A DNA stretch of 39,949 bases, from contig JAILLB010000064.1 in the NCBI GenBank assembly GCA_024693345.1, forward strand, positions 1-39,949, written 5' to 3'. The position numbers and the translations under genes were made by a program. Under the pieces are notes generated by a model. The model did not search any database. It was not told the DNA's origin and saw only the letters and a program-made list of their open reading frames with translations. This stretch comes from Clostridiales bacterium. Its GTDB lineage: Bacteria > Bacillota > Clostridia > Oscillospirales > CAG-272. Numbering within the stretch: the first letter of the stretch is position 1; the number at the start of each line of letters is the position of its first letter. Below are positions 17,561-25,006 of the stretch, one piece after another.

Positions 17561-17883
17561 TGGATTTGGATTATATTGTATTTGATAACAACGGGCTCAT
17601 TCCTTGTGTTGTCCAGGATTATGAGTCAGGCAGAGTACTTATGATGGCTTATATGAACAGGGAGTCAATTCAGTTGTCTGTTGAAAAGAAACTTGCATGT
17701 TTCTGGTCAAGATCGAGAAAATGTCTCTGGACAAAAGGCGAGACAAGTGGAAATTATCTGCACATAATTGAGATGACAACAGACTGCGATAATGATACAA
17801 TCCTTATAAAGGTAAAAAGAGACGGGCCTGCATGTCACAAGGGAACAGACTCGTGTTTCGATTCGGGAGTAAAAATATTATGA
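17560..17883 (+). CDS. hisI: Phosphoribosyl-AMP cyclohydrolase
   Basis: A 107-residue single-domain His[18 protein letters not shown], the metal-binding DCDNDT, and [12 protein letters not shown] with its conserved cysteines are the family core. It opens the purine ring of PR-AMP. HisE is a separate gene here rather than a C-terminal fusion. Its TGA overlaps the preferred hisE start. Confidence 0.98.
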   Translation: MDLDYIVFDNNGLIPCVVQDYESGRVLMMAYMNRESIQLSVEKKLACFWSRSRKCLWTKGETSGNYLHIIEMTTDCDNDTILIKVKRDGPACHKGTDSCFDSGVKIL

Positions 17884-18254
17884 GGCAAGAAATAGGGGAT
17901 TTTGAAAAAATGGAACTTGAAAAAGGAAAGGATTTTGAAATAGACAATCTTTATGCTCTTTTACAGGACAGAAAAGAAAAAATGCCCGAGGGTTCATACA
18001 CGACATATCTATTTGAAAAGGGTCTGGACAAGATTCTGAAGAAAGTCGGAGAAGAATGTACAGAAGTTATTATCGCGGGCAAAGATAAGGACAAGAGCGA
18101 AACAATCTATGAGATAGCAGATCTTGTTTATCATGTAATGGTGTTGATGGTTGAAACAGGAATCACTCCGGATGAAATCAGAGCTGAACTTAAATCCAGA
18201 AATGTAATAGATCATAAAATTAAACAGGAGAAAATGACAAGTGATCAAGGCTGA
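17880..18254 (+). CDS. hisE: Phosphoribosyl-ATP pyrophosphatase
   Basis: An all-alpha MazG-like protein. [32 protein letters not shown] and [15 protein letters not shown] are the HisE signatures, including the acidic metal-binding EExxE-like positions. The start at 17880 is chosen because it overlaps the hisI stop in the ATGA style used through the operon; a second candidate is ATG 17910. The ORF-track start at 17832 lies inside hisI. The product is about 124 residues. Confidence 0.95.
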   Translation: MRQEIGDFEKMELEKGKDFEIDNLYALLQDRKEKMPEGSYTTYLFEKGLDKILKKVGEECTEVIIAGKDKDKSETIYEIADLVYHVMVLMVETGITPDEIRAELKSRNVIDHKIKQEKMTSDQG

Positions 18255-19047
18255 TTACCACACCCATACATATTTTTGTGACGGAGACAATTCTCCTGGA
18301 GATATGATTGAAAAGGCTGTTGAATTGGGCCTTGAGTATTATGGGTTTTCAAGCCACTGCTTTACTGATTTGCCGCATGAGATTCTTACTGATGAAAAAG
18401 CATACATATCTGAGTGTGTGAAAATAAGGAAAGAATACAAAGACAGAATCAATATTCTGATAGGGATGGAAATGGAGAATCTTCTTGGCAAAAACAGTCA
18501 TAAAGAGGTAGAGTACACTATTGGTTCAACCCATTACTTATTCGTTAATGGCCAATACCTTTGCCTTGATTATTCAAAAGATGAATTTGCTTCACTGTGT
18601 AAAAACCATTTCTGCGGCGATTACTACAAATTTGTGAAGGAATATTACAAAACCGAAGCCGAAGTTGTAAAAAACACAGATTGTACCTTCATCGGACACT
18701 TCGATCTTATAACCAAATTCAATGAAGGATTTGTTTTATTTGATGAAAGTGATAAAAGGTATACAGACCCAGCTCTGGAAGCTCTTGCCGCTTTAAAAGA
18801 ATATGAAGTACCTTTTGAAATCAATACATCACAGTTTTCAAGAAAGAAAAAGAGTGAATTGTATCCCAGCATGTTTATTCTGAAGAAGATGCACGAAATG
18901 GGATGTGAAATAATAATCAATTCCGATGCTCACTCTCCTGCGATGATAATATCAGGTTTTGATGAAGCGGTTTCAAGAGCAAAGGAATGCGGATTTAATC
19001 ATGTGAACATACTGACATCAAAAGGTTTCATTCAGACTGCAATCTAA
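18241..19047 (+). CDS. hisK: Histidinol-phosphatase, PHP family
   Basis: A 268-residue PHP-domain phosphatase beginning with GTG, with AGGAG ten bases upstream, and overlapping hisE by 14 bases. [12 protein letters not shown] is the PHP metal motif, followed by SSHCFTD, GMEME, GHFDLI and NSDAHSP. It removes phosphate from histidinol phosphate, supplying the step that is missing from the monofunctional HisB. It is the last gene of the operon. The symbol hisJ is also used for this type. Confidence 0.93.
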   Translation: MIKADYHTHTYFCDGDNSPGDMIEKAVELGLEYYGFSSHCFTDLPHEILTDEKAYISECVKIRKEYKDRINILIGMEMENLLGKNSHKEVEYTIGSTHYLFVNGQYLCLDYSKDEFASLCKNHFCGDYYKFVKEYYKTEAEVVKNTDCTFIGHFDLITKFNEGFVLFDESDKRYTDPALEALAALKEYEVPFEINTSQFSRKKKSELYPSMFILKKMHEMGCEIIINSDAHSPAMIISGFDEAVSRAKECGFNHVNILTSKGFIQTAI

Positions 19048-19051
19048 TTAT

Positions 19052-19078
19052 GAAAAAACACCCGCTCTATGCGGGTGT
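19052..19078. terminator. Bidirectional terminator between hisK and the convergent operon
   Basis: ACACCCGC and GCGGGTGT form a perfect 8-bp stem with a TCTAT loop. On the minus strand it is followed by TTTTTT, making it a strong terminator for the beta-helix gene. The plus-strand T tract is weak, so it serves hisK less well. Confidence 0.85.
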
Positions 19079-19087
19079 AAATTTCGG

Positions 19088-20287
19088 TCAATTTTTGGTT
19101 TTCTTTTTCTTCTTGACTATGATGATTACAACAACTGCTGCTGCAATTACGAATACTGCTGCAAGGGCTATTACCAAAACAGTTGGAAAACTTTGGGAGA
19201 CAAACAGTTTGAATCCGTATGTCATTTCACCATTATCCAGAACAATGGTTTCATATTGTGATTCACCTAGAACAACATTCCCTACTTTATGTGCTTCCGG
19301 AAGTTCTGTTTTTATGAGTTCAATCTTTTTTCCAAATATTCCTGTTGCGGAGGGGGAGTTGATAGATGTAGCTCCGTTAATGTTTCCTTTAACTTTATCC
19401 AGTGTAACATTTCCACTCCATGATACAAGTGATCCTACATCAATTGCACTGTCGGATATGTTGATGTTACCCGTGTTTGTTCTGATATAAGCATCCACTT
19501 CGATACTGCATTCTGATATTGTGATATTTCCCAAACCGATTTCAATGTTGCTTCTTCTCTTGTTGTCATCTCTGTTCAGGGAAACTTTGATGTTTGATTT
19601 GAGGGCTCTGAAGTCACCCGAATCACATGAAATATAGTAAAAAACATCCAGATTGGAATTCTTTATCAGCATACCATATGGTGCTGTTATATACCCTCCG
19701 TTAGAGTATTTACTGGGAAGAGTGACTGTTGACTCCTCTATGACGATTGAGCCGTATGTGTTTATGTTGTAGTCTACTGTAACAGTCGAATTTCTGATGG
19801 AAATATTACCGCTTGCAAATAGATACCCCTGAGTCTTATCTATTCCATTTGCTGTTACGACAGAATGATCAATTGAAATTGTACCATCGTTTGTGCCTAT
19901 GAAATAGTCAACTTCGACTGTGCTTTCAGATATACATATGTCACCATTTGAGATGATTCTTGATCCGACTTTATCCGGATTAGGCTTTATGGTGGCATTT
20001 TCAATTGTCAGAGTTGAACTTCCGAAAGTTTTTTCCGCATTTATTTCGTATACGCACACCGCACCATTAGTTTTAATGGTCAGATCATTATCACAAGATA
20101 TTTTGCCGTATTTTCCTTCTGCAAGAACTAGCGTTCTGGATTCAGGGTTATATGAACTGCCTTCATTGAGTTCGGAACAAACGTTATTGACAATGGATAT
20201 ATCCAATGCAGCAGATTCTGCAGCATATACAGGCAAAGACAGAACGATGCATAATATGATTAAAAGAATCGAAACCAGTCTTTTCAA
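19088..20287 (-). CDS. Membrane-anchored beta-helix-like repeat protein, unknown function
   Basis: A 399-residue protein with a signal peptide (residues 1-22, ending VYA-A) and a C-terminal membrane segment (about 367-391) followed by KKKKKTKN, so it is held on the outer face of the membrane. Between them are repeats of the form G-x-I-x-I-x-x-S-x-V-x-V-x-x-x-I-x-T (for example GNISIRNSTVTVDYNI and GNITISECSIEVDAYI), the pattern of a right-handed parallel beta-helix. Such folds often bind or cleave polysaccharides, but no catalytic motif is visible. The start is a TTG with a strong AAGGAG and overlaps the stop of the preceding gene (TTGA). Confidence 0.75.
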   Translation of the reverse strand: MKRLVSILLIILCIVLSLPVYAAESAALDISIVNNVCSELNEGSSYNPESRTLVLAEGKYGKISCDNDLTIKTNGAVCVYEINAEKTFGSSTLTIENATIKPNPDKVGSRIISNGDICISESTVEVDYFIGTNDGTISIDHSVVTANGIDKTQGYLFASGNISIRNSTVTVDYNINTYGSIVIEESTVTLPSKYSNGGYITAPYGMLIKNSNLDVFYYISCDSGDFRALKSNIKVSLNRDDNKRRSNIEIGLGNITISECSIEVDAYIRTNTGNINISDSAIDVGSLVSWSGNVTLDKVKGNINGATSINSPSATGIFGKKIELIKTELPEAHKVGNVVLGESQYETIVLDNGEMTYGFKLFVSQSFPTVLVIALAAVFVIAAAVVVIIIVKKKKKTKN

Positions 20288-21390
20288 AACGAATCTCCTT
20301 TAATTGAAATTTTTGTTACTGTTGTTCTTTGCAGTGGTATTAAATCAACTCCACCGCTGCAGTACGATACCAGTGCTTCATTTTCAGACAGGAAGAATAT
20401 GGCGGGATAGCAATATCCGTAATGCAAATCACTTTCAATTAGTTCAAAACTACTATAATGAATTCCGTCCGTACTCTCGGATATTGCCAGAGGGGTTCTG
20501 CCCCATGTATTTCTGAATCTCGGATGTTCAGGTGATTCCGGTCTTTCCATATACGGATTTCTGATGGCATAGTATTTTTTACTATACGGATTTTTTGCAA
20601 TTCTCATCGGAGATAGGGGAGATTCAAATTGAGAAGGTTTTGGATCTGTCCATGTTATTCCTTGATCATTTGAAAAACTTTCGTACTGATATCCTGTGTC
20701 TGTACGGAAATATGCATATAACCTTCCGTCGGGCAGTTCAATCACACCCGGTTCCTGCAGGCCAGCTCTGTTTCCATCAATCGGCAGACTTAGTTCCTGT
20801 ACATCTTCATTGAAGGTTCTGCCGCCATCGTCGGAGTATACGAATTTGTCTACACCTGCGGCATAGTGGTAATGTCCTTCGAACAATGTGGCTTTATGGT
20901 TTGCAACCGGAATTATAATTCTGCCGCTTTCCAAGATTTCAACTCTGTTGTTATTAACAACATAATAGCTCTCATGGATTTTTGGAAAACACAAAACCGG
21001 TTCTCCTGAAAAATCGTATCCATCGATTGAATCGATGTAATAATATTCTGAACGAAGTGGAACACTTGCGTTTTCACTTTCTTTTTTCAGCAAAAAGTAC
21101 AGTCTTACACCTTTTTCACATGGGCGAAGTGTGACACACATGGCATTGTGTCCGCCCAATCTTTCCGGTTTTACCAGAGTACAGATGTTTTCAGTATCAA
21201 AATTCTTTCCGTCATTTGCATATACTGCACATATGTCACTGTGAATATTGTCATCCCAACTACTGCCTGTGAATCTGCAATACGCAAACATGATTCTTCC
21301 GTCCGTGAAACGGAAGAAATCTCCTTCGCTGTTACGTGTATTGTTTTCCCGTGGAGAAAGATCAAACAGTTTTTTTGTAATTACTCTCAT
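20284..21390 (-). CDS. Sialidase-superfamily (Asp-box) protein, cytoplasmic
   Basis: A 368-residue predicted six-bladed propeller. Two Asp-box motifs are visible, YSDDGGRTF and SNDQGITW (S-x-D-x-G-x-T-F/W), with EPGVIELPDGRLYAYFRTD between them. There is no signal peptide. Members include exo-sialidases but also many glycosidases and binding proteins, so sialidase activity is unproven. It begins 11 bases after the nifS stop with a GGTGG ribosome site, and its own stop overlaps the next gene. Confidence 0.75.
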   Translation of the reverse strand: MRVITKKLFDLSPRENNTRNSEGDFFRFTDGRIMFAYCRFTGSSWDDNIHSDICAVYANDGKNFDTENICTLVKPERLGGHNAMCVTLRPCEKGVRLYFLLKKESENASVPLRSEYYYIDSIDGYDFSGEPVLCFPKIHESYYVVNNNRVEILESGRIIIPVANHKATLFEGHYHYAAGVDKFVYSDDGGRTFNEDVQELSLPIDGNRAGLQEPGVIELPDGRLYAYFRTDTGYQYESFSNDQGITWTDPKPSQFESPLSPMRIAKNPYSKKYYAIRNPYMERPESPEHPRFRNTWGRTPLAISESTDGIHYSSFELIESDLHYGYCYPAIFFLSENEALVSYCSGGVDLIPLQRTTVTKISIKGDSF

Positions 21391-21401
21391 GTTTTTCCAC
21401 C

Positions 21402-22595
21402 TTACTCGATTTCGCTTTTACGAATTCCTGACTGTATTTCCTGCCAGGTTTCTGACATATCACGTAATTTTGTAACACATTCTTTTATCGCCTTTGCGAT
21501 TATATCGACTTCTTCTTCAGTGTTGTCTTCAGAAAGAGATATCCTTATGCTTCCGTGTGTGAGATCCTCTGGCAAACCGATGGATTTCAGTACATGGCTT
21601 GGATCGAGAGAGCCCGCTGTACAAGCAGAACCTGAAGATACTGAAATGTCTCTTGAATCAAGCATTAACAGAAGAGCTTCTCCTTCTATTCCTTCAAAAA
21701 CAAAATTCATTATTCCGGGAACACGATTATCTGTATCACCATTCAGTAATGTATTTGGAATGGTAAGCAGTTCTTCTGTCAGTTTTTTTCTCAGTGAAGA
21801 TATGTATTCATAATTCTTTTGCATGCTTAGGACCGAATCCTTAAGAGCAGCAGCCATTGCAGCAATGCCGGGAAGATTTTCGGTTCCGGGCCTGGAGTTG
21901 TTTTCCTGATGTCCGCCGTAAATTACCTGAGTTGCCTTTAGCCCTGCCTTGACATATAAGATTCCAACTCCTTTCGGACCATGGAATTTATGTGCCGAAG
22001 CTGACATCATGTCTACATTGAACTCTTTTGCACTGAATGGTACGTGACCGATTGCCTGGACCGCATCGGTGTGGAAAAGGGCACTTTTACTATGTGCGAT
22101 TTTGGCCAGTGCACTTATTGGCTGCAGTGTCCCTATTTCGTTATTTGCAGTCATTATTGTGACAAGAGCAGTGTTTTCATCTATGGCATCTTCAAGTGCC
22201 TGCGGTTGTACAATTCCGTTTCTGTCAGGGTCTATAAAGACAATTTCGAATCCTCTTCTTTTCAGGGATTCCAGGGCATTAAGAACGGAGTGATGCTCGA
22301 ATGATGATGAAATAATCTTAGTCTTTCCGTATTTTTCTCCATAGGCAGCACCCGTCATGATTGCCTGTGTGTTTGATTCACTTCCGCCTGAAGTGAATAC
22401 TATTTCTTCTGGCAGACTTGCCCCGACAAGTGTGCCTATGACAGTTCTTGCCTTGTAAAGCATGCTGGATGCCATCTGTCCGTGAGAGTGAACCGATGAT
22501 GGGTTGCCATAGCAATTTTCCGCGGTTTTGTTCATCACTTCGAGTGCGTTTTTACTTATTTTCGTAGTTGCAGCATTATCTGCATATATACTCAT
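21402..22595 (-). CDS. nifS: Cysteine desulfurase, NifS/IscS family
   Basis: A 397-residue fold-type I PLP enzyme. YADNAATT opens the protein, SAHKFHGPKGVG carries the PLP lysine (Lys203), and SGSACTAGS carries the catalytic cysteine (about Cys325). It releases sulfur from cysteine for Fe-S cluster or thio-modification. No iscU, thiI or mnmA is adjacent, so the acceptor is unknown. The gene immediately upstream encodes a protein with several Fe-S clusters, which makes supply for that enzyme plausible. Confidence 0.94.
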   Translation of the reverse strand: MSIYADNAATTKISKNALEVMNKTAENCYGNPSSVHSHGQMASSMLYKARTVIGTLVGASLPEEIVFTSGGSESNTQAIMTGAAYGEKYGKTKIISSSFEHHSVLNALESLKRRGFEIVFIDPDRNGIVQPQALEDAIDENTALVTIMTANNEIGTLQPISALAKIAHSKSALFHTDAVQAIGHVPFSAKEFNVDMMSASAHKFHGPKGVGILYVKAGLKATQVIYGGHQENNSRPGTENLPGIAAMAAALKDSVLSMQKNYEYISSLRKKLTEELLTIPNTLLNGDTDNRVPGIMNFVFEGIEGEALLLMLDSRDISVSSGSACTAGSLDPSHVLKSIGLPEDLTHGSIRISLSEDNTEEEVDIIAKAIKECVTKLRDMSETWQEIQSGIRKSEIE

Positions 22596-22611
22596 GTGAA
22601 CCTCTTGTTAA

Positions 22612-22635
22612 ATTCCCGCCGTTTGCGGCGGGAAT
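22612..22635 (-). terminator. GC-rich hairpin between hydrogenase and nifS genes
   Basis: ATTCCCGCCG and CGGCGGGAAT form a perfect 10-bp stem around a four-base loop, just after the hydrogenase stop and 17 bases before the nifS start. The minus-strand T tract (TTTAAC) is poor, so this may be a partial terminator or an mRNA-processing element rather than a full stop. Confidence 0.6.
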
Positions 22636-22639
22636 AAGA

Positions 22640-24082
22640 TTAAATCTTCGGAAGTGAGTTTATTGATTCTGTTATTGTCTGTGTTTTTGCGGTTTTGCCG
22701 TAATCTTCAACCACCTTTTGCTGTTTTTCAACGACGTGGCTTCTTGATAAGATTCCTGCACCATTTACGCATCCGCCCGCGCATGCCATTCCTTCGATAA
22801 AATTGCCTTCTAGCAGATTCTTTATTTTTTTCATCAAGGCAACTTTACACTGGTCGATTCCGTCGCATACAACCGGTTTGAATTCAAATGTTTCAGACAG
22901 ATTCTGTTCTTTTATTGACTGTTCTATTGCATCCGTCAGACCATGGCTTCTCGCAAATATTCTGCCGAAGTATGAAGCGTTATCGAGTTCAGTTTCTTCA
23001 AGTTCTTCCAAAATGATGTCTTTGCTGTCAAACAGCGCGAGCAATTCTTCGAAAGTTATTGCGACGTTTATATAATCCTTTAGTTCAGGCTTCTGGATTT
23101 CGCTCTTTTTCGCAGTGCATGGTCCAATGAAAACCACCTTGCAAGCAGGATTCTGTTCCTTCAAGTACTTAGCCAGAGTTGCCATCGGGGACAGATTGCT
23201 TGAAATAAACGGAACCAGTTCAGGATAGAATTTTTTGACATAAGAAACAAATGCAGGACAGCATGAACTTGTAAGGAATCCTTTTTCTGACAATTCCTGT
23301 GTTTCCTTATACGCAACCATGTCTGCACCCTGTGCAACTTCAAACACCTGAGTAAATCCGAGTTTTTTGATTGCTGTTATTACCTGACCTTGAGTTGCAT
23401 AACTGAACTGCGTTGCGATTGATGGAGCAACTATTGCGTATACAGGGTATTTTCTGCCTTCATCGCTCTTTCTGATTATGTCAATTACATTGATTACAAA
23501 AGACTTTTCACTGATTGCTCCGAACGGACACTGGTTCATACAGGAACCACATTCGATGCACTTATCATTGTCTATATGTGCATATCCGTCATCGTTAATG
23601 CTTATAGCTTTCATCTTGCACGCAACCATACATGGTCTCTGACGACTTATGATTGCGGTATAAGGACAGACACTGGCACATTTGCCGCATTCAATACACT
23701 TTTCTTTATCTATGTGGCATCTTCTGTCATGATCGACATATATTGCGTCGCGTGGGCAAACCTCAATGCAGTGATGTGCCAGACAACCTCTGCATGAATC
23801 TGTTATCTGGTAACCGGCTGCTGGACATTCATCGCAGGCGATATCAATAATCTCAATGACATTGGGATTCTTCCTGTTTCCGCCCATTGCGAGTTTGACC
23901 CTCTCCGTGAGAATCGCACGTTCCTTGTACACACAGCAACGCATTGTCGGTACTTTGCCCGGTACAATTTCTTTCGGAATGTTGAGAACATTTTCAAGTA
24001 AGTCGTCATGCCATGCGTGGATAGCCACATGCTTGACTGCCTTGTACTTTAAGTATTGTATTTTGGTATCAAATTTATGCAT
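22640..24082 (-). CDS. [FeFe] hydrogenase, group B type
   Basis: A 480-residue protein. ATG 24082 is chosen (GAGGT six bases upstream); the ORF-track start at 24115 lies inside the previous gene. The N-terminal part has RCCVYKERA, IACDECP, CRGCLAHHCIEVCP and two ferredoxin motifs, CIECGKCASVCP and CIECGSCMNQCP. The H-cluster region has FLTSSCCPAF, FIGPCTAKK and GMACAGGC, with all four H-cluster cysteines present. The layout agrees with group B1/B3 monomeric hydrogenases, whose physiological role is poorly known. Maturation genes (hydEFG) are not in the window. Confidence 0.9.
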   Translation of the reverse strand: MHKFDTKIQYLKYKAVKHVAIHAWHDDLLENVLNIPKEIVPGKVPTMRCCVYKERAILTERVKLAMGGNRKNPNVIEIIDIACDECPAAGYQITDSCRGCLAHHCIEVCPRDAIYVDHDRRCHIDKEKCIECGKCASVCPYTAIISRQRPCMVACKMKAISINDDGYAHIDNDKCIECGSCMNQCPFGAISEKSFVINVIDIIRKSDEGRKYPVYAIVAPSIATQFSYATQGQVITAIKKLGFTQVFEVAQGADMVAYKETQELSEKGFLTSSCCPAFVSYVKKFYPELVPFISSNLSPMATLAKYLKEQNPACKVVFIGPCTAKKSEIQKPELKDYINVAITFEELLALFDSKDIILEELEETELDNASYFGRIFARSHGLTDAIEQSIKEQNLSETFEFKPVVCDGIDQCKVALMKKIKNLLEGNFIEGMACAGGCVNGAGILSRSHVVEKQQKVVEDYGKTAKTQTITESINSLPKI

Positions 24083-24096
24083 GCGATTACCTCGAG

Positions 24097-24837
24097 TTAC
24101 ACTATGTTTACCCATGACATGAGGAATTCTCTCTCTTCCTCATGATGTTTGACTGACTGGGATGCTGCAACAATCGGCATCCAGCTCTTTACATATTCTT
24201 TGTCTGTTCCTGATTTATTGCAGAACAAATCAAGATATTTTTCAGCTCTTTCATCCTGATTTTTCAGTCTGAACAACAGATATGTTCTTGCAACGTCAGC
24301 TGATGCATTACCCTGTGTGGCATGCGACCAGTCGAGAACGTACATTGATCCGTCATCTTTTACAATTACGTTTGACGGGTTATAGTCACCATGACAGAGT
24401 TTTTTATGTCGTGGCATGCTCTCGAGACGGGCATGAAGATTGAATCGTAGGGTTGCTTCAAGGTCTGTTTCGGTAATTTTTCTGTTCATCTTATCCACAA
24501 GTTTTGTGAGGAGAGGACATCTTTTGGTGTGTATCTCCATCTGGAGATTAACAAAACGATTGAGATATTCATCTTCTTTCTCAGGATGCTGTTCCATAAG
24601 CTTGTCCAGAGTCGTTCCTTTGATGTAATCGGAAATGATAGCCCATTGTCCGTCTATCATTGTTACGGCCCTTATATTAGGAATATTCAGTCCGGTTTCC
24701 TGTACTCTTGCCTGGTTTAAAGCCTCGTTCAGAATTTCAGCAATGGAAAAGTCTTTGTTGAAAAGCTTTATGCAGTTGTCTCCGTCCACATATACTTTTT
24801 TGTTTCTACGTGTGGCAATTACATTGTCTAGATTCAT
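24097..24837 (-). CDS. APH/choline-kinase-like phosphotransferase
   Basis: A 246-residue kinase of the aminoglycoside phosphotransferase superfamily. CHGDYNPSNVIV is the Brenner motif (HGDxxxxN) with the catalytic Asp, and YVLDWSHATQG provides the metal-binding Asp. The N-lobe is short, with VYVDGDNCIKLF at the ATP-binding lysine position. The small-molecule or protein substrate is unknown; antibiotic resistance is not implied. AGGAGGG precedes the ATG. It is the promoter-proximal gene of the hydrogenase unit, 14 bases before the hydrogenase start. Confidence 0.85.
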   Translation of the reverse strand: MNLDNVIATRRNKKVYVDGDNCIKLFNKDFSIAEILNEALNQARVQETGLNIPNIRAVTMIDGQWAIISDYIKGTTLDKLMEQHPEKEDEYLNRFVNLQMEIHTKRCPLLTKLVDKMNRKITETDLEATLRFNLHARLESMPRHKKLCHGDYNPSNVIVKDDGSMYVLDWSHATQGNASADVARTYLLFRLKNQDERAEKYLDLFCNKSGTDKEYVKSWMPIVAASQSVKHHEEEREFLMSWVNIV

Positions 24838-24861
24838 AGCAACCCTCCTGTGGTTAATAGT

Positions 24862-24870
24862 ATTATATCA
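24862..24870 (-). promoter_or_regulatory. Extended -10 promoter of the kinase-hydrogenase unit
   Basis: The minus strand reads TGATATAAT, an extended -10, about 25 bases before the kinase start. No good -35 box was seen. Confidence 0.5.
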
Positions 24871-24939
24871 TAGATTTTGTTGATGCTCTACAACCTTATG
24901 AAAGAAAAAACAAAAAACCTCAATCGATGGCATCGTATA

Positions 24940-24968
24940 TTAACAAACTACGGCTAATGTGCTATACT
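24940..24968 (+). promoter_or_regulatory. Promoter of the metalloprotease gene
   Basis: TTAACA, a 17-base spacer and TATACT, with TGC just before the -10 box (extended -10), 38 bases before the start. Confidence 0.65.
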
Positions 24969-25006
24969 ATACAAGCAGTATTGTCATTTTAGAAGGAGAT
25001 ATTAAA

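Noticed and set aside
24097-24837. Aminoglycoside resistance gene
   Set aside because: The protein shares only the general APH kinase motifs, has a hydrogenase operon context and shows no mobile-element neighbours.
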